This document shows positions 45,443 through 55,221 of a DNA stretch of 64,000 nucleotides, one piece after another. Position 1 is the stretch's first letter; the number at the start of each line of letters is the position of its first letter. A model generated the notes under the pieces. That model was not told the origin of the DNA. It did no database searches and worked only from the letters and a program-made list of their open reading frames with translations. Where the stretch lies: the NCBI GenBank assembly GCA_004380135.1, contig QXCR01000001.1:62001-126000 (forward strand), given 5' to 3'. Origin of the DNA: Stemphylium vesicarium. Taxonomy: Eukaryota > Ascomycota > Dothideomycetes > Pleosporales > Pleosporaceae. Made by a program: the position numbers and the translations under genes.

Positions 45443-47395
45443 ATGTCGTTGTTTGGTGGTAGTGCACCGACATCCCGCTCTTCGTACGATTCCGACACGT
45501 CTGCATCCTCTTCCGCTCACTCGTCGCCATCCGTCGTCGAGATTCCGGACACACACGAAACACAAGAAGCACAACAGCTCGACGCACCAATACCGCTAGA
45601 CGCAAACGATGACATAGATACCGATACTGATCCGGAAGATGCCGGCTCTGGATACGACTCTGAAGACTCTGAAGACGAGCCTGCGCGACCAAATCGATTT
45701 CTCGGTCAGCCACAAACATGGCAGGGCTACACAGAGGCAGAAAGGCAGATAGCAGAGTCCCTTGATCAGATCCAGGACTCGGACCTATCCGCGCATCTGT
45801 ACAATGCACACGCGCTTAAACGGCGGTTGCGACGGCCCACGGAAGATATGGCGCGATTCAAGAATTGGCAGAGCAGGGACACCTGGCTGAAGTCTGGGAA
45901 AGATTTGGAGTATAAAGATGCGGCGGGAGTTACACAGACTGCTCTAGTGCCCCCAAAGAATTGGACAGCATGGCCAGTGCCTCCTGCACAGCTTCCGGGC
46001 TACAATGACGGGCTCGACAATGGGCTAGCAGGCGGCCAAGCTGATGAATGGAATATTGGAAGTATCAGCAGAAAGGATGCTGGGGACGAGCTTAGAGAAG
46101 AGCTTTTGGCCACCTTCTTACGGACGGCTACAGAAAGGTGGACTTTGCGGGAAGCATCTTCCTCTGGATCCGACAGTGGAGATTACAGCCCAACGTCTCG
46201 AAGCTGGTCACGCTCGAAATCCGTCAAATCCTCGCGGTCGCGTTCGAGATCTCGTGCTGATTTCAACATGAAGGACACCGGTGCGGACCAGGACGTCACC
46301 CCACGTGAGACAGGTGAGGGACAAGAGCATACATCTCGGAAGAAACGAGGAAGGAAGCCACGCTCAGACACATTTTCCAAGGCGGTTGTTTTGGCAGATG
46401 ATGCGAGGGCGCAGCGGCTCTTGCAACCATCTATCCAATCGATGATAAGCAAGCTAGACGAGCTTGCGTTGGCCGTTCGACGGACACGATTGAACCACTT
46501 TGGACGTGGATCAGCCGATTCTTCCATGAGTGAATTTACATCAGGAGCAGAGTCAAGCGGATATGTATCGAGATCTTTATCTAAAGCACGATCAAAGAAG
46601 CTCACGAGCCGGAAACCCAGTACTAGACCCTCCTCGCGCACAAGTTCGATCCAAGAGAGCCGCATGGCAGGGCCAGGGACGGAGAACGTGAAAGATGGGG
46701 TAAAAGCAGGGGACAGTGATGTTACCTCCGATGGCGCTTCTGACTGGGAGGAATCCAACAAAGTACCCCACCAACGAAAGCGTCGCAGGCCTTCAAGCAG
46801 TCCAAGCGATAGCGGCGCATCGACAGTGCAGGATGCAGAGCTGAGAGAAGGTCTGTTGGATTGGAGTGAGATACTTGGGCTCGCAGCTGTGAAAGGCTGG
46901 GACCGCGAAGCTGTTGCGCGCACTGCGCAGCGCTGTGCTGCTCTTTTCGGCGAGAGCATGTCATTTATTCCATTTGACGAATCTCTAGCATCGATACCAG
47001 AGCCAGTACTTTACACGCCAGCTGTCATACCAGCTCCAAACGTGCCATCAGTCTCGGGGCCTCCAGCACCCAAACGACCGTTTTTCCAGACCGGAACCCT
47101 AAGATGTCCGCACTCAAATTGTTACGGTCATGAAAAAGACTTCGCGTTGCCGTACCGCGTGGTGGAGCACTGTATAAGGGTCCATGGCTACGATCCCCGG
47201 ACCAATGACTCTGAGAATGAGGAAAGGACAGTTGGCGGTGTGCACATTGATGGCTTCTTGCAGCCTGTTACAGCGAAGCCAGGTTGGCTTGGACATGGAC
47301 GCACAAAAGCCGGCAATGTGAGCAAGAAGCAACGAAAAAAAGCACAAAGCGGGAGTCGGGGCGCGTCCGAAGCCGTTGTTAGTGCCGGAGAATGA
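45443..47395 (+). CDS. Rrn9-domain protein, RNA polymerase I upstream activation factor subunit-like
   Basis: Single exon, 650 residues. After an acidic Ser-rich N-terminus, the Rrn9 domain (about residues 95-150) reads AERQIAESLDQIQDSDLSAH followed by LYNAHALKRRLRRP. In yeast, Rrn9 is the UAF subunit that bridges to the Pol I machinery at rDNA promoters. The middle is disordered, with RS-type (SRSRSRSR) and basic KKRGRKPR AT-hook-like segments, so DNA contact and nuclear location are expected. Near the C-terminus, CPHSNC (about 555-560) plus EHCIRVH (about 575-582) form a C2H2-like zinc-finger pattern. Length exceeds yeast Rrn9 (365) because of the disordered inserts. Confidence 0.85.
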   Translation: MSLFGGSAPTSRSSYDSDTSASSSAHSSPSVVEIPDTHETQEAQQLDAPIPLDANDDIDTDTDPEDAGSGYDSEDSEDEPARPNRFLGQPQTWQGYTEAERQIAESLDQIQDSDLSAHLYNAHALKRRLRRPTEDMARFKNWQSRDTWLKSGKDLEYKDAAGVTQTALVPPKNWTAWPVPPAQLPGYNDGLDNGLAGGQADEWNIGSISRKDAGDELREELLATFLRTATERWTLREASSSGSDSGDYSPTSRSWSRSKSVKSSRSRSRSRADFNMKDTGADQDVTPRETGEGQEHTSRKKRGRKPRSDTFSKAVVLADDARAQRLLQPSIQSMISKLDELALAVRRTRLNHFGRGSADSSMSEFTSGAESSGYVSRSLSKARSKKLTSRKPSTRPSSRTSSIQESRMAGPGTENVKDGVKAGDSDVTSDGASDWEESNKVPHQRKRRRPSSSPSDSGASTVQDAELREGLLDWSEILGLAAVKGWDREAVARTAQRCAALFGESMSFIPFDESLASIPEPVLYTPAVIPAPNVPSVSGPPAPKRPFFQTGTLRCPHSNCYGHEKDFALPYRVVEHCIRVHGYDPRTNDSENEERTVGGVHIDGFLQPVTAKPGWLGHGRTKAGNVSKKQRKKAQSGSRGASEAVVSAGE

Positions 47396-47779
47396 ATATG
47401 GACATCAATGAGAATCATGCATGCACTTGGACAGCGCGTTCCGTGAACATGAAACAGAAGTAAATACGATTGAATTTCTAGCACTAACGACACAAATTCA
47501 TGACCAGAATCCGTAAATGTGCTAACTGAAGTTCGGTCATTTGTGCAGCCCCCACGTGTTTGGCACGGGCTCCGCCTCAGCATCAGCGCGAGAGCCACGC
47601 GATTGGACGTTAGGCGGGCCTCGCGTTGGTACCTGATGCACCTTTCATCATCGCGCTGCAACCCCACTGCCCAGCTCCATCCGACCCCTCGTCGCTCATT
47701 GGCTACACTTGTCGCATCCATCGCAATACTTTGCTTTCGCTTGGTTATCTCCATGCTTCGCTAGGAGGGGCTCCGGATC
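47396..47779. other. intergenic, helicase promoter region
   Basis: 384 bp between two plus-strand genes. Nothing distinctive apart from CAAT/GC-rich promoter-like sequence. Confidence 0.5.
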
Positions 47780-50700
47780 ATGGCTTGGTGTAACGGTGCG
47801 CATCATCAGTCTTACCACGACAACTACTATGTGCATTATCCCACTTGTCACTACGAATATAGCGCAAACAATCCTGTCCATCAAGGCCCATACAACGCAT
47901 ACAACGCTCACTACGCCGCCTACTACGGCGTTTCGCCTTGTCCAAGTATGCAGTCTGAATAGACCTTTGGGCTTACAACCTTCTTTTAGACGGCAGTGTA
48001 GCCAACGAAAGCATGCCCGACTCCGCTCCTCCTACCGGATCCGTATACGCTACGCCGCAATACACGCCATACACACCTCTGCGGTATGCCTCTTCCATCA
48101 ACATGCCTATCGATCATCCCGAGCAAGCCCATGACGGCCGTTGGCAACCACCGCAAACTGCAAATACAGAGAACATACCTCCAATGACTGAGTCAGAATC
48201 GAACACCTTACTCGGCCAACATTCCCAGAAGAGAAAACTTGACAAACAACATCAATCTACTTACGGAAAGCGAGCAAGACAAGACCAAGTGCCAGGGAGC
48301 TTCACACCGCTAGCTACCCCACCGGATAACACTCAAGCTTACAGTACAACCCAACATGAGACTCAATACGGCTCGGCCAAGATCCAGGGTAGTCCAGAAT
48401 GGGCTTTGGGGAGCGTGCCGAGAAGAGAGGTGTCTCACTTGGCTCGACCTGCTCTCCCTCAAGATCTGAGAGACGCTGGGCTTTTTGTTCAGGCGCCAAT
48501 GCATGGTGTGAAGAAGCCTAAGTACTACGCGGTAGCTCGTGGAAAAGTTCCTGGTATTTATACCGATTGGGATTCAGCTGAGGAGCAAACCTCGGGGTTC
48601 TCCCTTGCTGTTTACAAGAGATTCAACACCATGGACGATGCCTGGAAGTTCATGGAAGCAAATAGGCACTATATTGCGGCAATATTGGCTTATCAGGTAA
48701 GGGCTTCCGATACGTCACACGTGCCTCGGGCAACACAGGCTCAGCCCGCGGCACAACAGACGCAACCGTCAACACCTCCTTCTCGGAACACGTGCCCTCT
48801 CCCCACGCCTCCCTCTGAGCGATCTCTCCAGCCGGTGGAAGATGACGCACCTCTACCTCCCCAACGAATCATTCAAGAACAGGAACAGCCTACAAGAAGC
48901 CCTCAGCCGTGGAACACTGTCACGCACGACTTTGCGCCACCACCGTCACCGCTGCCACCACCACCTGAACCTACGTTGAGTGCCGAACAAGAACATGTCA
49001 TAGATCTTATCGTCCGGAGCGACAGTAACGTGTTTTATACTGGATCCGCAGGATGTGGAAAATCTACGATTCTGAATGGTGCCGTCAAGCAGTTGATTGA
49101 GTCAGGAAAGAGAGTGCAGATTTTAGCACCGACCAATCTTGCCGCATATCACGTCAACGGGCAGACGACGTGGAGCTTTGCAGGATGGAGGCCCAACAAA
49201 ATGAAAAGATTAACTTTGAAACGAGTGAAAGAAAATGCTCATGGGAAGGAAATGTGGGACAGGCTTGTGGCCACTGACGTGCTCATCATTGACGAGATTA
49301 GCATGGTCGAAAACCTTCATTTTCAGAGATTGAACGAGCTCATGAAGTCGGCATTTTCGTCCCCAAAAGCATTTGGTGGCCTTAAAGTTGTTGTCACTGG
49401 GGATGTGAGTTGTTTGATCAACGTTGCTACTAATAGCTAACCATGGTAGTTCTGTCAACTCGCACCAGTGAAGCCGTTCCAACTTTGTATTGGATGTGGC
49501 GAGGAACTCAAAAACAAGTGGTTAAACAGCAGCAAACAATACATTTGCCCAACAGAGTGTGGCCACGGCCCTTGGTTCGACAGCGAAAAATGGGCCTTTC
49601 AAAGTGATGCGTGGAAGGTAAGTGTACATTCAATGGTGCTCCCCATTTTACTGGTTCTGGTATTGATATTTACGCAGGAATGCAAATTTGAGCATATCAA
49701 TCTCAAGAAGATCCATAGACAGAACGACTTCGCATTTCTTAGCATTCTCAAGAGACTTCGCACAGGTATGATCAGTTCATCTCATAGAGTACAAGTGCCA
49801 TGCCCACTTAGCCCAGAGGCCATGGCTCATTTCCCTTGATAACGATTACCTAACGCATACCAGACGCCAACATGCCCGACAACCACCGTAAAGTCCTCCT
49901 AAGTAAAAACCCAACGATGGAAGAGGCGATCAAATTATTGTGCAAACGAGACGAGGTTGATGCCATCAACAAAGCGAGAATCCAGGCTCTGCCTTCCACC
50001 GCTCATGAATACAAGTGCTTGGACTATTTCGAAAGGCAACCCCACCATCGAGGAAACAAATTACTTGACAGGTATGATGAGCTTGACCGTGATGGCAATA
50101 TGAAAGAGTTTGTACGAAATAATCCCATTCTTGGATCTCCCTGACAACCACTAACCACGTACCATAGAGCGACCATCGCTATCAGGCCGATCTAGTATTG
50201 AAAAAGGACATGCGTGTCCTTTTAGTGGCCAACCTCGACATCGGTCGCGGTCTTGTAAACGGCTCTCAGGGTATCATAACTCGCTTCGAAGATTATCATC
50301 CTGACAAGCTGCCTCGCAAGTCAGACGGCCCAAACGCCAGATACGTCGATCGCCAGATTAGAGATTTCATCAAGCTCAGTCACTACCAACCATGGCCTGT
50401 CGTCAGGTTCGACAATGGATTCGAGACGACTATTTACGCCGATTGCCCCGTCAGCGAGGTCGGCGACGTGGGAGCGTTTAGTCTGTTTTCTAGGACACAG
50501 ATTCCACTCGTGGCTGGGTATGCTATCACAGTACACAAGTCGCAGGGCATGACCCTAGACCGCGTCATTGTTGATCTATCCAATGCTTTTGAAGCGAGTC
50601 AAGTATACGTTGCACTCAGCAGAGCGCGCTCTCTCTCGGGCTTGCGGGTCTTGGGGCTCCCGAAAAAGAGTCTCCACGCGGATGCAGCGGTCAAGTGGTT

Positions 50701-50878
50701 CATCAGAATGTACTTGGAACCAAAGCCAAAGGACCCAACTTCGTCCACTGGGACGTCAACGCCGGATAAGCCGTCGCAACAAACCTTGCCATCATCGCAG
50801 GTCTCCCAGTCATCGCAAACATCCAAGTCACCGCAAACACCTCGGTCGTCACAGACACCCCGATCATCGCAGTATTGA
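47780..50878 (+). CDS. Pif1-family DNA helicase with N-terminal RNase H1-type hybrid-binding domain
   Basis: Six exons: 47780-47945, 47990-49404, 49450-49617, 49678-49765, 49864-50111 and 50168-50878. The introns (44-98 bp) are all GT..AG and in frame; 931 residues. The Tyr/His-rich N-terminus is followed by a disordered region with KRKLDK/KRAR basic patches. Residues about 232-280 (KYYAVARGKVPGIYTDWDSA and onward) form the RNase H1 N-terminal/caulimovirus-VI domain that binds RNA:DNA hybrids. The SF1B core has GSAGCGKST (about 407), LIIDEISMVE, TGDFCQLAPV, ITVHKSQGMTLDRV and YVALSRARSLSGL. Directly after motif III lies a four-Cys insert, C540-x2-C543-x16-C560-x3-C564. The tail has six SQ sites. 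If exon 1 is not used, ATG 48013 would start an 868-residue form. Expected to act 5'-3' on DNA or R-loops in nucleus or mitochondria. Confidence 0.92.
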
Positions 50879-51385
50879 AGGACAAGATATTCACGGCGCT
50901 CGCCCGCGTTATATCATTTTGCGGACTCCCCACAGTAACAACACGTTGATTTCCTTTGTAAACTTGTAGAGCACTTGGATACAGTGGCGCTGTCTTGCGG
51001 CATCATCTAGGTGGCAGTCCATACACCCTATTCCCTTGTTGGCATTTGTATATCTAGGTTGGTCTTTAGACAAAGGACGACGGCTATGTCTTGTATGAGC
51101 AGCGTCTCTCCCTCTCTCTGTATTGATGATCGTTTCGTAATAATTCATGTAACAAAACTTCTCATAAAGCTAGCTTTGACAAAATCCGCGACATCACTCT
51201 CGGGGGAACATGGTTGCGGACGAATAGGCCGCCAATCATTGTATCGAATGGACCATTAGTGCTTGAAAGTATCTGCATCATACAAATTGGTTACAAAAGT
51301 TATCTACACACAAGGGAGGAAGGGTATCAAATTTATAAGGAAACCGGTCGTGTGTCATGCCAACTATCGCTCGCCTTTAACCGAT
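50879..51385. other. intergenic between convergent genes
   Basis: 507 bp holding the 3' ends of the helicase and the sulfurtransferase. No gene seen. Confidence 0.6.
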
Positions 51386-52456
51386 TCACTCCGTCTTGCG
51401 GATCAAACGGTCGCCAGGCTTGACGCGCTGAGCCCATTCAGTCCAGCTGCCATCATACAAGCGTCTCTGTTGTGTCGGGTAGCCGGCTTCAGTCAGCGCA
51501 GCATCGATGATGGCAGCGGTGACTCCGGTGCCGCAGCTGCTTATGATAGGCAACTCCGGATTGACGCCCTTGGACTGGAAGATAGACTTGAGCTCGGAGG
51601 CTGGGAGGAGGGTCTTGTCTTTCGGGTCGAGGAGATCGGCAACAGGGACGGAGATGGAGTACGGGATATGTCCGGACGAGAGACCTGTCGCAGTTAGTTT
51701 GCAGCCTGGTACTCATTTTGACGAGCCTAGCATACCTTCTCTGGGCTCAGGATCAACACCCTTCCACCTGCCCAGACTCCTCGCATCCAGTATCTGGACC
51801 TCATCCGCGCCTTCTTTACCCAGCTCCATGGCAATCTCTTTGACTTCCTCGAAAGCTACGACCTTGCCCTGGTCAAGCTCCGGGATCTCGTACTCGGTCA
51901 TCTCTGGCTTCTTGGGCTCTCCACTCTCAGTTGGGTATCCCTCCTCGACCCACTTGCGAAAGTTGTTGAGCACATGGACTTTGGGGTGGCCAAAGACTTG
52001 CAGTGTCCAGCCCACACGTGGTGCAGAGAAAATGCCCAACTCCTTGGTATCATAGACGACTACACTGTCTTCCTTGCGTACTCCCAAGTGTCTCATCGCG
52101 TCGGCGAACTCGGAAGCGGAGGGGAGCATATGCGGGTACGGCGAGTGCACATCCTTGACGGCATCTAGGTCGAAGAATTGAGAGTGAGGAATGTGCTGAG
52201 CAAGGAAGGTCTCGTAGCCATTGCGTCCGTCGTTGGGCAGGAACCAAGATGCGCAAAGAGGGATGATGCGAGGTTCGTGGGAAAGCTTGCTGGCGTTGTG
52301 CTTTAGGGCCGAATTAAGCTCAGATGGGGTAACAAGGTAAGAAGAGAGTTTTTCATGAGAAGACATTGCGCGCCTGCTTGCTAAAGCGACAGGAAACCGG
52401 AAGGACGGAATAGAAGAGAGTGGTCGCAAAGAGCAGCGAAAGCGTGAGACGAACAT
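51386..52456 (-). CDS. TUM1: 3-mercaptopyruvate/thiosulfate sulfurtransferase (Tum1-like rhodanese)
   Basis: Two-domain rhodanese that moves sulfane sulfur, in yeast towards tRNA thiolation. Two exons, 52456-51736 and 51684-51386, with a 51 bp intron; 339 residues. The N-terminus MFVSRFRCSLRPLSSIPSFR is a clear mitochondrial presequence. A second Met (MSSHEKLSSY) would give a cytosolic form. The inactive first domain includes IPLCASWFLPNDGRNGYE and HIPHSQFFDLD. The second domain carries VQILDARSLGRWKG, GHIPYSISVP and the active loop CGTGVTA with Cys about 291. CG(S/T)GVTA fits mercaptopyruvate sulfurtransferase, whereas thiosulfate rhodaneses carry CRKGVTA. The end is GSWTEWAQR. Confidence 0.92.
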
Positions 52457-52983
52457 TTTGGTAGCGGGACGAGTTAGTTGCGACGGGTTAATTACGATTA
52501 GGTGGTCGGCGAAGATGATGAGAATGAGAAGATATTGTGGAGTAGACGGCGAAGTGGGAAGCTGCCCTAATCTACATTTCTCACGCAATTTTGAGGGGCA
52601 GTTGTGAGCTCCTGATAAGTGCGGGGTGCAGCAAACCCAGGACGGGCCATGATCTACTTGCCGTCGGTGTTGGTTGGACACGGCAATTGTTTTTGGACGG
52701 ATGCAAAGTTACCTGTCAGATCCAATGTAGATAGCATATGGATTTCAAACGCTGATGTTGCATTCTTACACGCCTCGTACTTGTGCCTGTTTCGTCATGG
52801 CTGCAGCGGGCGTGCAGCTGGAAGCTTGAGCTCAGACCCTAGCGGAATTAACGCGCAATCGCCGCCCTCACCGCCAACCAATCTGCCGCCTCGGCGTGTT
52901 TTGGTGCTGTTGATCGGCTTTTGCTTCAAAACCTACACCTAAATTCCCCACCACTGCGACCTTTTCGAGCGACAAGAGATACG
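52457..52983. promoter_or_regulatory. divergent promoter, sulfurtransferase / Apc11
   Basis: 527 bp shared by two divergent genes. No clear core elements recognised. Confidence 0.5.
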
Positions 52984-53460
52984 ATGAAAGTCACAATACG
53001 AGAATGGAATGCCGTCGCGGCATGGCACTGGGATATGCCCGACGACGATGTCTGCGGTATTTGTCGCAACCCGTACGACAGCACCTGTTCAAAGTGCAAG
53101 TTTCCAGGCGATGAGTGTCCGCTGTGTAAGTTTCGAGATACTGGGTTTGTTGATATTAGCTTATCGGATGTAGTGCTCGGAGAGTGCAACCATTCCTTTC
53201 ACATGGTAGGTCGCGATATGTTGCCCAAACCCGCACATGGCTAACGGCAAGTCAGCACTGCATCTTCTCCTGGCTAAAGCAAGAGAGCTCCCTGGAAAAG
53301 TGTCCCATGTGTCGCCAACGTAAGTCGAATCTTAACTATACGGGCGGCACAAAGAGCCTACTGACACTTTGGCACAGCTTTCAAGTCGAAAAGCCAGGAC
53401 GCGCCGACCGCCACCGAAACACCCGGGCAGACACGAGAACCAGACACGAGCCCACTATAA
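52984..53460 (+). CDS. APC11: anaphase-promoting complex RING-H2 subunit 11
   Basis: Catalytic RING subunit of the APC/C ubiquitin ligase that drives mitotic exit. Four exons: 52984-53125, 53174-53205, 53256-53319 and 53378-53460. The introns are 48, 50 and 58 bp, with a 32 bp micro-exon between the first two; 106 residues. The spliced product starts MKVTIREWNAVAAWHWDMPD and contains DDVCGIC, CSKC, DECPLLLGECNHSFHMHCIF and KCPMCRQPF, which supplies the full set of Apc11 zinc ligands. The C-terminal ~22 residues after PF extend past the usual family end and are polar. The micro-exon carries the RING His ligands, so a model that skips it would lose the domain. Confidence 0.94.
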
Positions 53461-53825
53461 ACCTCGAACCGTAATCGCCGGCGAGAGTACACATTCAAGT
53501 GGCTATCCGTTGTCCTTGATAGTGGAGGGCGCATATCGGTAGTTCTGATGACAAGACGAAGTGGTGGCTTTAGGCCTGGACAAGGAGTTTGAATTACTTG
53601 GACCGTTACCAAGGGCGTTTGGACACGGTTGATACCCTAAGGATTGCTTCACATATGTTCCTTTATGCCGTCACTACTTTCTTGGCAGCTTGTACCCCGT
53701 CACCCGCCCCGAACGTTGGTAAGGTAGTGTGCATGGACCACCTCTCTTATCGATCATGCACTTACCCGTACCTAGAGCTCACTCTCCCGAGCTCCGCTAA
53801 CTCCACTTCCCATCACCCACCCACC
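53461..53825. other. intergenic / leader of the acidic protein
   Basis: 365 bp. The frame of the following gene is open upstream of its preferred ATG, but the translated leader is low in conserved features. Confidence 0.5.
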
Positions 53826-54677
53826 ATGTCTACGAACCCTGTCACTTCCGAGTCACCCTTATTAGCTCGCGCAACTCCCTCGCCACGGTCGAAACCTTTA
53901 GAATACTCCGAAGACCCTCCCGGTGGCGAGTCTGACGAGCAACAGCCGCCTGATGATGCGCTCGAGGAGGATGACATGCCCTACCCCGAGCCCAATTCCG
54001 AGCAACCGCTACTACCACCCCCCAATTTCCGGCCCTTCTTTGCCCTTGTCGAAGACGCGACGTCGGGCGAACACTACCATCCCTACATTCACTACGTCTT
54101 CGCCGACGACGATCCTACCATTATCACTGCAGCCTCGATGCGAGGATTAGGTTTGGACGACACAAGATATCTCCCACAAGATGCGCCACCCAGTGGAGAG
54201 CGACGACGAAATCAACGAGACGAGCAAGACTCACCAGTCGAATCCCCGCTCCCGCCGCCCATACCAGGTGTCAAAGAGCACTACCTCATCATCGATGTTG
54301 GCGAAGACGGACGCACCATTGTAGATGCACAGTCACTTTCGCCAGGGTGGCAAATAACGGATACGGGTGTACGCACAGCCCCTTCATTTGACGAGGACTC
54401 CCCGGATCCCGGCTATATGCTCCGAATCGAAGGCGTCGAGATAGCCCAAAAGAGCAAAGGGAAGGGCAAGGGCGAAGCAGGGTTGAGTAGGCTGAACGAG
54501 GCGAGGGAACAACAAGGAGACATCTTCGGAGCCTTGGACGGGCTAGTGCATGGCATCGAGAGAGGCTTGGATGTTGCTGGGAAGATCTCAGGGCCAAGGC
54601 AAAGAGAAGGCGAAGAAGGTCTATTGACAGATGTTCTCGAGGAACATGTAGACAAGACGGTGGGTGATGAGCAGTGA
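53826..54677 (+). CDS. conserved-looking acidic hypothetical protein
   Basis: Single exon from ATG 53826, chosen for its CCACCATG context; 283 residues. The open frame extends upstream to 53589, but that part looks like leader. The N-terminus is acidic and Pro-rich. An ordered part follows: NFRPFFALVEDATSGEHYHP, YIHYVFADDDP, then EHYLIIDVGEDGRTIVDAQS and LSPGWQITDTG, likely beta-strand rich. The C-terminus has a helix (GALDGLVHGIERGLDVAGKI). No family recognised. The pattern of hydrophobic strands in an acidic frame makes chance translation unlikely. Head-to-tail with Apc11. Confidence 0.65.
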   Translation: MSTNPVTSESPLLARATPSPRSKPLEYSEDPPGGESDEQQPPDDALEEDDMPYPEPNSEQPLLPPPNFRPFFALVEDATSGEHYHPYIHYVFADDDPTIITAASMRGLGLDDTRYLPQDAPPSGERRRNQRDEQDSPVESPLPPPIPGVKEHYLIIDVGEDGRTIVDAQSLSPGWQITDTGVRTAPSFDEDSPDPGYMLRIEGVEIAQKSKGKGKGEAGLSRLNEAREQQGDIFGALDGLVHGIERGLDVAGKISGPRQREGEEGLLTDVLEEHVDKTVGDEQ

Positions 54678-55221
54678 TGCTCCAATGCTGGAGAAATATG
54701 CATCGACTCTACATCGAAACGTCGATTCAAGGCACCCATGCATGATCCAGCAAATGGACATGTCGCCTCTACGTGGACTCGCCGCTGAACATGTGCACTT
54801 ATGCTTCCGTCATCTTAGTCGCAAACATTTTACCTGCCGTCTGCCGATGTAGATTTCGCTATGACAGGAACTAGAAGCGACCCACTTTAGATACCCAGCG
54901 TAAGAGTCGCCACACATGATCCAATTCTATTCTACCTAAGCCCGGTTACCACACACTACAGTCGCTTTTGGGACATTGTAAACAAGCATGACTTCCGCAA
55001 AATCTTCGTAGCGAGATGGATCGTGTCAGGCTTGTTGCAGCCCTTGAATACATGATTCCAGTCTTGGTTTCTTCATTCATCACATTTTCCCGCATCCTCC
55101 TCCCGCTACAATTCACCATGTGCACGGGCTATTGCTATGATTCGGAACTTCTGCGTCAACTCTGCTATATCACTGGCGTTATGTCCGCCCCTCACACGAT
55201 GCCGCAACCACTTACTAAAAA
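54678..55221. other. intergenic upstream of GH16 gene
   Basis: 544 bp. Presumed promoter of the glucanase; a small plus frame starts at 55016 but has no features. Confidence 0.5.
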
